Positions 1 through 4,702 of a stretch of DNA of 5,010 nucleotides are shown in pieces; within the stretch, counting starts at the first letter, position 1, and each line of letters starts with the position of its first letter. The DNA comes from an uncultured Oscillospiraceae bacterium (lineage in GTDB: Bacteria; Bacillota; Clostridia; Oscillospirales; Acutalibacteraceae). The stretch is from assembly GCA_900552115.1 (NCBI GenBank), contig URYP01000139.1, forward strand, positions 1 to 5,010, given 5' to 3'. A program made the translations under genes and the position numbers. The notes beneath the pieces are model-generated. The model was given only the letters and a program-made list of their open reading frames with translations, was not told the origin of the DNA and did not search any database.

Positions 1-2
1 TA

Positions 3-548
3 TTATTCTGCGTTTCCTTCTTTAAGTGACGTCCGGAACAACAGATTTTTGGACACGTAAATTTTGTTGGCAAACGATATCACCGCCGAGCGCAGCAGCT
101 CGGTTTCCGGCGTCACGTGGTGAGCGGTGTTGGGATGGGAAAAATCCCGTGTGACAAACACCGCCTGCAGCGCCAGCTCCAGTTCGGTGCAAAAGTAGTC
201 GTAGGCCTTTTCCACGGTATAGGTCTCCCGCTGGATGGCAAGCAGATACCCGATCTCGGAGATGCTGAGCACCTGCTTGACCACACAGATGAAAAACAGG
301 CAGGCCACCTGCTCCCGCGAATACTTTTTGTTCTGGGGCGGGGCCACCACTTTTTGCTTCACATAATTGTTGACCATAGTCGAGGTGATGGGCTTATCAC
401 TCTCGGAATCACCGAACACGCTCAGGTAGGTATCCACCAGGCTGATGACCTGATCCATGTACAGTTCAATATTTGGCAGTTCGCTGAACCGCGGGCAGTG
501 GAACCCGATGATATCCCGCGCGTACGCCGATTCTTCAAAAGGCGGCAT
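3..548 (-). CDS. DUF1836 (YkrK-like) HTH transcription regulator
   Basis: This encodes a 181-residue protein of the DUF1836 family. The best-known member, B. subtilis YkrK, has been described as a repressor of htpX. Residues about 54-105 read like a MerR-type winged helix: ITSTMVNNYVKQKVV, then PP, then KKYSREQVACLFFI, then a helix ending LSISEIGYLL. The C-terminal part is helical and may sense a signal or mediate dimerisation; no enzyme motif or membrane segment is seen. I chose the ATG at 546-548 because a GGAAAGGGAG Shine-Dalgarno lies 9 bases upstream. A longer frame starts at a TTG (594-596), but it lacks a ribosome-binding site and would begin about 10 bases after the predicted transcription start. 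The TAA stop is at 3-5. The gene is divergent from degV, and its promoter carries an operator-like repeat, suggesting autoregulation. The family call is firm; the target genes are unknown. Confidence 0.85.
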   Translation of the reverse strand: MPPFEESAYARDIIGFHCPRFSELPNIELYMDQVISLVDTYLSVFGDSESDKPITSTMVNNYVKQKVVAPPQNKKYSREQVACLFFICVVKQVLSISEIGYLLAIQRETYTVEKAYDYFCTELELALQAVFVTRDFSHPNTAHHVTPETELLRSAVISFANKIYVSKNLLFRTSLKEGNAE

Positions 549-589
549 GCATCCTGTCTCCCTTTCCAAATGTTTCACACCTGCAAATT

Positions 590-612
590 GGCTCAAACCA
601 CAGGTTTGAACC
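590..612. promoter_or_regulatory. Operator-like inverted repeat in the DUF1836 gene promoter
   Basis: Two 10-base arms, GGCTCAAACC (590-599) and GGTTTGAACC (603-612), are separated by ACA and match at 9 of 10 positions. On the minus strand the repeat begins one base after the -10 element and covers the expected transcription start (about 607). A dimeric repressor bound here would block the promoter. Autoregulation by the DUF1836 protein is the simplest inference. No T-run follows on either strand in a position that would make this a terminator. Confidence 0.6.
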
Positions 613-613
613 T

Positions 614-642
614 ATTGTATCATCTTTTTTTATAGATGGCAA
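614..642 (-). promoter_or_regulatory. Sigma-A promoter of the DUF1836 regulator gene
   Basis: Read on the minus strand, -35 is TTGCCA (plus positions 637-642) and -10 is TACAAT (614-619), separated by exactly 17 bases. Each hexamer differs from consensus by one or two bases. The spacer contains a run of seven A. The expected start near 607 gives a leader of about 60 bases before the ATG at 548, which supports the ATG over the upstream TTG. Confidence 0.75.
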
Positions 643-690
643 GCCCGGCGATTACCCCGGGGGAAGGGACAGAATTCGAGCAAATGCTCC

Positions 691-719
691 TTGACTTCGT
701 ATGGTTTCTGTAGTAATAT
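691..719 (+). promoter_or_regulatory. Sigma-A promoter of the degV-GNAT unit
   Basis: TTGACT (691-696) and TAATAT (714-719) are separated by 17 bases, close to the housekeeping consensus. The expected transcription start is near 726, giving a leader of about 50 bases to the degV ATG. A small perfect inverted repeat, GAGCA-AA-TGCTC (678-689), lies one base before the -35. The -10 is overlapped by a second repeat, listed separately. Confidence 0.75.
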
Positions 720-733
720 AGTATTGATTACTA
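711..733. promoter_or_regulatory. Inverted repeat over the degV -10 element and start site
   Basis: TAGTAAT (711-717) and ATTACTA (727-733) are perfect complementary arms with a 9-base spacer. An interleaved pair, GTATT (721-725) and AATAC (737-741), lies in the same stretch. The left arm overlaps the -10 hexamer, so a bound regulator would repress. The region is AT-rich, which raises the odds of chance symmetry. It does not resemble the repeat in front of the DUF1836 gene, so a different regulator is more likely. Confidence 0.4.
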
Positions 734-777
734 GATAATACGTTTTGAGAAACAGCCGTTCGAAAGGACCGATAATT

Positions 778-1638
778 ATGGAAAAACACCGCATAGCTAT
801 TTTGACCGATACGGGTACGGATACACCCGCTTCTTATATTGAGCAGTACGGCATTTATGTCCTGCCGCTCACCATCCGCTACTCGGAAGGGGAATACCAG
901 GACGGCGTCAACATTACCGGCAAAGAGGTATACGATCGGCTGGAGAGTGAAGTCCCGCAGACCTCTCTCCCCTCGGGTGAGACCATTGACGGAAAATTCC
1001 GCCAAATTATCGCCGACGGCTATACGCAGGTGCTGATTATATCCCTTTCCAGCGGTTTGAGCGGCACGTTCAATATGCTGAGGATTATGACGGCGGATTA
1101 TCCGCAGCTCGACTGCCGGCTGGTCGATACCAAAAATATCGGCGTCGGCGCCGGCTTCACGGTAATGGAAGCCTGCCGGCTGATCGACCAGGGCCTGGAG
1201 CTGGACGAGATCGAGCGGCGCCTCCATGAATCGGCGGCCCGTACCAAAGTGTTTTTCTGCCTGGCCACGCTGGAATATCTGCGCAAGGGCGGCCGCATCG
1301 GCATGGTTACGGCCACGCTGGGCTCGCTGCTCGATTTAAAGCCGGTTATCTCCTGCAATGAGGAGGGCGTGTATTACACTGTATCCAAGGCGATCGGCCG
1401 TGCCCGGTCGCTGCATACGCTGATTAAGAAAGCCACCGAATACGCGCAGGGCGGCAAGCGCTACCGGCTAGCTATTGTCAATGGCGGGGCGCCGGAGGAA
1501 GCCGCCGCCACAAAAGCCGCCGTATTAAAGCTGCTCCCCGACAGCGTGGAAGTTATCGAGGGCGAGGTCGGCCCGGCGCTGGGCGTACACACCGGCCCTG
1601 GCCTGCTTGGAATAGGCATACAGCTTTTGGACGGCTGA
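778..1638 (+). CDS. DegV family fatty-acid-binding protein (FakB-like)
   Basis: This encodes a complete 286-residue DegV protein, the usual length for the family. Family members such as staphylococcal FakB bind a fatty acid in a closed pocket and present it to the kinase FakA, which makes acyl-phosphate for phospholipid synthesis; FakA is not in this window. Signatures in order are TDTGTD (10-15), TSLPSG (62-67, usually TSQPS, so Gln is replaced by Leu), SSGLSGTF (91-98), VDTKNIGVGAG (116-126), LEYLRKGGRIG (165-175), LKPVI (187-191) and HTGPG (271-275). No signal peptide or membrane segment is seen, so it is cytoplasmic. The ATG at 778 has AAAGGA (763-768) 9 bases upstream; the frame stays open 33 bases further upstream, but without a start that has a ribosome-binding site. 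It is the first gene of a unit with the acetyltransferase. The family is certain; the preferred acyl chain cannot be read from the sequence. Confidence 0.95.
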   Translation: MEKHRIAILTDTGTDTPASYIEQYGIYVLPLTIRYSEGEYQDGVNITGKEVYDRLESEVPQTSLPSGETIDGKFRQIIADGYTQVLIISLSSGLSGTFNMLRIMTADYPQLDCRLVDTKNIGVGAGFTVMEACRLIDQGLELDEIERRLHESAARTKVFFCLATLEYLRKGGRIGMVTATLGSLLDLKPVISCNEEGVYYTVSKAIGRARSLHTLIKKATEYAQGGKRYRLAIVNGGAPEEAAATKAAVLKLLPDSVEVIEGEVGPALGVHTGPGLLGIGIQLLDG

Positions 1639-1654
1639 GCCGGAAAGGAACCGA

Positions 1655-2176
1655 ATGATGACAGCTTTTGAACTGCGTCCCTGGCGGGAATCCGACGCGC
1701 CGGCGGTGGCCCGCTGTGCGGACAATCCCCGTATTGCCGCAACCCTGCGGGATGCATTTCCCTCCCCTTACACGCTGGAGGATGCGCGCTCCTATATCCG
1801 CGCCTGCATGGAAGCCGAAGGAGATGCGCAGCTTTGCCGCGCCATTGTCGCCGGCGGGGAGGCCGTCGGGAGCGTCGGGCTGTTTGTAGGCGGCGACGTC
1901 TATCGGCGCAGCGCCGAATTGGGCTACTGGCTGGCCGAGGAATACTGGGGACAGGGTATCATGACCCGGGCGGCCGGGCAGATCTGCCGGGAAGGCTTTG
2001 AACGCTTCGATATCGTGCGCATCTACGCCGAGCCGTTTGCGGACAATACGGGATCGCGCCGGGTACTGGAGCATAACGGCTTTGTCCTGGAGGGCGTCAA
2101 ACGGGACAGCGTATATAAAAACGGCCGCCTGCAGGATTCCTGTCTGTATGCCCTGCTGAAAAACCGTCCCGCCTGA
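1655..2176 (+). CDS. GNAT family N-acetyltransferase, RimJ/RimL type
   Basis: This encodes a 173-residue acetyltransferase of the Acetyltransf_3 class, predicted to move an acetyl group from acetyl-CoA to an amine. The acetyl-CoA loop is YWGQGIMTRA (97-106), a form of the (Q/R)xxGx(G/A) signature, preceded by the beta-strand ELGYWL (88-93). The C-terminal signature is IYAEPFADNTGSRRVLEHNGF (123-143), where NxxSRRVLExxGF is typical of RimJ/RimL-like enzymes, followed by LEGVKRDSVYKNGRLQDS. Two ATG codons stand in tandem at 1655 and 1658; the GGAAAGGAA ribosome-binding site (1642-1650) suits 1658 slightly better in spacing (8 against 5 bases). It starts 16 bases after degV with no promoter between, so the two are probably cotranscribed. 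The substrate is unknown: this subfamily includes ribosomal protein, antibiotic and small-molecule acetylases. No link to fatty-acid metabolism is visible. Confidence 0.92.
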   Translation: MMTAFELRPWRESDAPAVARCADNPRIAATLRDAFPSPYTLEDARSYIRACMEAEGDAQLCRAIVAGGEAVGSVGLFVGGDVYRRSAELGYWLAEEYWGQGIMTRAAGQICREGFERFDIVRIYAEPFADNTGSRRVLEHNGFVLEGVKRDSVYKNGRLQDSCLYALLKNRPA

Positions 2177-2187
2177 AAATAAACATG

Positions 2188-2220
2188 AAAGGCCCTTCCG
2201 TTTCAAACGGGAGGGCCTTT
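2188..2220 (+). terminator. Hairpin after the GNAT gene (terminator-like)
   Basis: Thirteen-base arms AAAGGCCCTTCCG (2188-2200) and CGGGAGGGCCTTT (2208-2220) enclose TTTCAAA. The only imperfection is T2197 against G2211. This is a U-G wobble in the plus-strand RNA but an A-C mismatch in the minus-strand RNA, so the structure is built for the plus strand. It begins 12 bases after the GNAT stop. The T-tail is only three bases and lies within the stem, so termination may depend on the following hairpin. Confidence 0.65.
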
Positions 2221-2229
2221 GGCATACAA

Positions 2230-2256
2230 AAAAAGACCGGTGGCACCGGTCTTTTT
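2230..2256. terminator. Bidirectional intrinsic terminator between GNAT gene and rpsT
   Basis: The stem arms GACCGGTG (2235-2242) and CACCGGTC (2244-2251) are perfect. They are flanked by seven A on the left (2228-2234) and five T on the right (2252-2256). Read on the minus strand this is a strong stem followed by seven T, about 30 bases after the rpsT stop, so it is the rpsT terminator. Read on the plus strand it backs up the preceding hairpin for the degV-GNAT unit. Confidence 0.85.
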
Positions 2257-2285
2257 AAGGCTATTTCATACTGCAAAGGGGAGGA

Positions 2286-2540
2286 TTACGCATTCGCTTT
2301 TTTCGCGAGGGCGGACTTTCTCCGTGCAGCGGTATTTTTGTGCAGGAGTCCCTTGGCAACGGCCTGGTCGATCTTTTTAACAGCGGCTTTCACAGCCTCC
2401 TGTTTATCGGCCGCATTGGTCGCAATCGCCTCGTCAGCCTTTTTAATCTGCGTTCTCAGCGCCGAACGGTTGGCTTTGTTGCGAGCGGTCTTGACAGCGA
2501 TGACCTTTACTCTCTTTTTAGCGGATTTAATATTGGGCAT
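2286..2540 (-). CDS. rpsT: 30S ribosomal protein S20
   Basis: This encodes an 84-residue, Lys/Arg/Ala-rich protein starting MPNIKSAKKRV, the standard S20 N-terminus. The rest (RNKANRSALRTQIKKA, then VKKIDQAVAKGLLHKNTAARRKSAL) matches the family throughout, including the HKNTAARRKSRL-like C-terminal element. S20 is a primary 16S rRNA-binding protein that helps assemble the 30S subunit. The ATG at 2538-2540 was chosen because a full AGGAGG lies 7 bases upstream and because family members start MPNIKSA. A GTG two codons earlier would touch the Shine-Dalgarno directly. The gene is single, with its own promoter and terminator, convergent with the GNAT gene and divergent from gpr. This placement beside gpr is the same as in B. 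subtilis. Confidence 0.98.
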   Translation of the reverse strand: MPNIKSAKKRVKVIAVKTARNKANRSALRTQIKKADEAIATNAADKQEAVKAAVKKIDQAVAKGLLHKNTAARRKSALAKKANA

Positions 2541-2588
2541 GGTCACACCTCCTCTGCAGGTATCATTTCTCTAAATCACGCGTGGAAT

Positions 2589-2617
2589 ATAATAGCACTT
2601 TCCAGCAAAAAAAGCAA
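2589..2617 (-). promoter_or_regulatory. rpsT promoter, extended -10 type
   Basis: On the minus strand TTGCTT (plus 2612-2617) is followed after 17 bases by TATTAT (2589-2594), which is directly preceded by TGC, an extended -10 element. An A7 run just upstream of the -35 (2621-2627 read on the minus strand) could serve as an UP-like element. The expected start near 2582 gives a leader of about 40 bases. An 8-base palindrome, CACGCGTG (2577-2584), lies at the start site. Confidence 0.65.
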
Positions 2618-2627
2618 CTCTTTTTTT
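2607..2627. repeat. A7G / CT7 inverted repeat in the rpsT-gpr spacer
   Basis: AAAAAAAG (2607-2614) and CTTTTTTT (2620-2627) form a perfect 8-base inverted repeat around CAACT. It overlaps the rpsT -35 region and ends two bases before the gpr -35-like element. Such A/T tracts usually bend DNA or contact RNA polymerase. A stem this AU-rich would be weak as RNA and is not a convincing terminator. Confidence 0.5.
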
Positions 2628-2629
2628 CA

Positions 2630-2658
2630 GAATAAGCCGATTTTTTCTACAAATACTA
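2630..2658 (+). promoter_or_regulatory. Sigma-G-like (forespore) promoter of gpr
   Basis: GAATA (2630-2634) fits the sigma-G/sigma-F -35 pattern gHATR. After 17 bases comes AATACTA (2652-2658), which matches the -10 pattern CATWHTA at six of seven positions, lacking only the leading C. The start would fall near 2665, about 33 bases before the gpr ATG. Forespore-specific transcription by sigma-F and sigma-G is the known mode for gpr in Bacillus, which supports the call. No good sigma-A promoter is seen in this orientation. Confidence 0.6.
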
Positions 2659-2697
2659 AAAACCGATATGGCAAGAAGACGAAAAGGGGGAGATTTT

Positions 2698-3573
2698 ATG
2701 CAGTTTCGGTCGGATTTGGCCGCAGAAGCCGTGGAAGCCGTTGACAGCGAAACGTTATCCGAACAGGACGTCCGGCAGGAATCGTTCATGGATGGCCGCA
2801 TACGCATTACCACCATGGAGGTGGACAGCCCGCGGGCGCAGCGGCTGCTGCAAAAGCCGCGGGGCACCTACATCACAGCCGAGGTGCCGCCTCTGTCCGA
2901 CAACGGCGAGGAAATGGAAGAGATGGCCTGCCGGCTGGCGGAGCACCTGTCGTCGCTCCTCCCCGACTCCGGCTCCATTGTGGTGGCCGGCCTGGGCAAT
3001 GAAAACATTACCCCCGACGCGCTGGGTCCCAAATCCGCCTCCATGGTACTGGCCACCCGGCATATCCAGGGGGAATTCGCCCGCTCGGCCGGACTCTCCG
3101 ACCTGCGCCCCACGGCGGTGCTGTCTCCCGGTGTACTGGGACAGACCGGCGTGGAAAGCGGCGAGATCATCCGGGGACTGTGCGAGGTGGTAAAGCCCGC
3201 CGCCGTGATCGTCATTGACGCGCTGGCCTGCCGCAGCCTGTCCCGCCTGGGCTGCACGGTCCAGGCATGCGACAGCGGCATCGCTCCCGGTTCGGGCGTC
3301 GGCAACCACCGGCAGGCGCTCAACGGGGAAACGCTGGGCGTCCCCGTGCTGGCTATCGGCGTACCCACCGTCGTGGACGCCACAACCATCGCCATGGAGC
3401 TGACCGGCGGCGACAACGCGGACGATATTCTCCCGGAAGGGCGCGCCATGATGGTCACCCCGCGGGAAATCGACCTGATTATCGACCGCGCCTCCCGGCT
3501 GGTCGCCATGACCATTAACAAGCTGCTGCAGCCGGCATATTCCCCTTTGGAACTTGTCTCCATTGCGGTATAA
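2698..3573 (+). CDS. gpr: GPR, germination endopeptidase for small acid-soluble spore proteins
   Basis: This encodes a 291-residue member of peptidase family A25, made as a zymogen in the forespore. In the germinating spore it degrades the alpha/beta SASPs that coat the DNA, releasing amino acids. The sequence opens with FRSDLAAEA (3-11), the RTDLAxEA signature. GLGNENITPDALGP (98-111) and VIDALACRS (172-180) carry Asp107 and Asp174, which I equate with the two catalytic aspartates of the B. megaterium enzyme. SGIAPGSGVGNHR (193-205), LGVPVLAIGVPTVVDATTIA (213-232) and MMVTPREID (251-259) complete the family pattern. The ATG at 2698 follows AAAAGGGGGAG closely. The protein is shorter than Bacillus GPR (about 370 residues): an insert before the MVTP motif is missing and the N-terminal propeptide is very short. 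spoIIP follows after 39 bases. Confidence 0.96.
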   Translation: MQFRSDLAAEAVEAVDSETLSEQDVRQESFMDGRIRITTMEVDSPRAQRLLQKPRGTYITAEVPPLSDNGEEMEEMACRLAEHLSSLLPDSGSIVVAGLGNENITPDALGPKSASMVLATRHIQGEFARSAGLSDLRPTAVLSPGVLGQTGVESGEIIRGLCEVVKPAAVIVIDALACRSLSRLGCTVQACDSGIAPGSGVGNHRQALNGETLGVPVLAIGVPTVVDATTIAMELTGGDNADDILPEGRAMMVTPREIDLIIDRASRLVAMTINKLLQPAYSPLELVSIAV

Positions 3574-3596
3574 ATCCGAGCGCCGTCGCATAGAGT
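3568..3596 (+). promoter_or_regulatory. Possible sigma-E-like promoter of spoIIP
   Basis: GTATAAA (3568-3574), overlapping the gpr stop codon, and CATAGAGT (3589-3596) are 14 bases apart. They resemble the sigma-E patterns KMATATT and CATACAnT, with three mismatches in the first and one in the second. B. subtilis spoIIP is expressed from sigma-E and sigma-F. The start would lie near 3603, leaving only about 10 bases of leader, which weakens the call. Readthrough from gpr is the alternative. Confidence 0.3.
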
Positions 3597-3602
3597 AGCA
3601 AC

Positions 3603-3608
3603 GGTGAT
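3603..3608 (+). promoter_or_regulatory. Displaced ribosome-binding site of spoIIP
   Basis: GGTGAT, 4 bases before the ATG at 3613, pairs with the ATCACC at the 3' end of 16S rRNA rather than with the usual CCTCC core. It is the only Shine-Dalgarno-like element before this start. Initiation is probably weaker than for degV, rpsT or gpr, whose sites are purine-rich and near consensus. Confidence 0.45.
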
Positions 3609-3612
3609 GTAA

Positions 3613-4695
3613 ATGATCAATAAACGCCGTTCTATAACCGCCGCGGTCCTGGCCCTCACGGTCGGGTCCCTGGTGTATTTCCACCCGTTCTCTCTGCGGG
3701 ATATACGCGAATTCTCAGAAAAAACCGCCCTGCTTTCGGTGGGGATGCAGCAGCCGCATAACACCGTGCTGGCGCTCAGCGAGCAGCTGCGGGGAGCGGA
3801 AGCGCCGGCCGCCAAAACCACCACAACGACCAAGGCGACCACAACCACATCCGCTTCTTCCTCCGCCACCCGGATCACCAACGCGGCGCCGCCTCCCCAG
3901 TCGCAGAAAGGCGGCACCGTGCTGGAACAGGTGCTGTCCACCGGCAACCCGGTTGTAGACCACGTGGCCTGGAACAACCGCAGCGGCACGAAGCTCGATA
4001 TCCCGGCTCAATTTAAGCATATGCCGGATATCACCCTGAAAAACGATACCAAGCCGCAGGTGCTGATTATGCACACCCACACCACGGAAAGCTATTTGAA
4101 CTATTACGCCGGGTATTACAACAATGACGACGTATCCCGCACCAAGGATACCACGCAAAGTGTCGTCGCCGTCGGTGATGTCATAGCGGAACAGCTCAAG
4201 GCTGCCGGGATTGGGGTAATACACGATACGACGGTGCACGACTCCCCGCAATATACCGGCGCGTATGACCGCGCCGCCGTGACCATTGAAAAAAACCTGA
4301 AAAAATATCCCACCATCCAGGTGGTGCTGGATATTCACCGGGATGCCATTATGCCGGACGATACCACCAAAGTCAAGCCTACCGTCACCATTGACGGGCG
4401 CAAGGCCGCACAGGTGATGATCATTGCCGGTGCGGTCAGCACCGAGGATCAGCCCCATCCCCACTGGCAGGAGAATCTGCGGCTGGCGCTACAGCTTCAA
4501 AACCAGCTGGCTTCGCAGTACAAGGATCTGGCGCGGCCGCTGTCGGTCGTGGCCAGCCGGTACAATGAACACCTGACCAAGGGTTCGCTGCTCATTGAAT
4601 TCGGTACCGACGCCAACACCATCGCCGAAGCATCGTACTCCGGTGAACTGGTCGGAAAAACGCTGGCCGGCGTACTACAAAAATTAAAGGAATAG
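3613..4695 (+). CDS. spoIIP: Stage II sporulation protein P, septal peptidoglycan amidase
   Basis: This encodes a 360-residue membrane-anchored cell-wall hydrolase. With SpoIID and SpoIIM (not in this window) it thins septal peptidoglycan and drives engulfment of the forespore. SpoIIP has N-acetylmuramoyl-L-alanine amidase and endopeptidase activity. A basic start, MINKRR, precedes one membrane segment (about 8-24), so the rest lies outside the membrane. Next comes a low-complexity Thr/Ser linker (68-85, with runs of T) and a Pro/Gln patch. The SpoIIP amidase domain spans about 103-356: VLIMHTHTTESYL (150-162), VVLDIHRDA (237-245) and SLLIEFGTDANTIAEA (325-340). By analogy to Amidase_3 zinc enzymes, His154 or His156, Glu159 and His242 are candidate zinc ligands, and Glu329 a candidate catalytic residue. 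It is somewhat shorter than B. subtilis SpoIIP (about 400). It lies downstream of gpr as in Bacillus, and the next gene starts 7 bases after its stop. Confidence 0.95.
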   Translation: MINKRRSITAAVLALTVGSLVYFHPFSLRDIREFSEKTALLSVGMQQPHNTVLALSEQLRGAEAPAAKTTTTTKATTTTSASSSATRITNAAPPPQSQKGGTVLEQVLSTGNPVVDHVAWNNRSGTKLDIPAQFKHMPDITLKNDTKPQVLIMHTHTTESYLNYYAGYYNNDDVSRTKDTTQSVVAVGDVIAEQLKAAGIGVIHDTTVHDSPQYTGAYDRAAVTIEKNLKKYPTIQVVLDIHRDAIMPDDTTKVKPTVTIDGRKAAQVMIIAGAVSTEDQPHPHWQENLRLALQLQNQLASQYKDLARPLSVVASRYNEHLTKGSLLIEFGTDANTIAEASYSGELVGKTLAGVLQKLKE

Positions 4696-4702
4696 ATAAA
4701 CT

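Noticed and set aside
549..596. Sixteen-residue N-terminal extension of the DUF1836 protein from a TTG start
   Set aside because: No ribosome-binding site precedes the TTG, it lies inside the operator-like repeat and almost at the predicted transcription start, and the ATG at 548 has a good Shine-Dalgarno.
117..635. Open plus-strand frame of 172 codons opposite the DUF1836 gene
   Set aside because: It is antisense to a recognised gene, has no ribosome-binding site, and its translation resembles no family.
621..638. CATCT/AGATG inverted repeat around a T-run in the DUF1836 promoter spacer
   Set aside because: Arms of only five bases in an AT-rich spacer are expected by chance. It has no GC stem and cannot be a terminator.
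2541..2546. GTG start two codons before the rpsT ATG
   Set aside because: It would directly touch the AGGAGG site, and S20 proteins begin MPNIKSA at the ATG.
2588..2593. Plus-strand TATAAT as a sigma-A -10 for gpr
   Set aside because: No -35-like hexamer lies 16-18 bases upstream. The hexamer is the complement of the rpsT -10 region, and a forespore-type promoter lies closer to gpr.
2755..3989. Long open minus-strand frames (309 and 373 codons) opposite gpr and spoIIP
   Set aside because: These are typical antisense shadows of GC-rich genes. gpr and spoIIP match their families along the full length, and the antisense products are low-complexity and Gly/Arg/Ser-rich.
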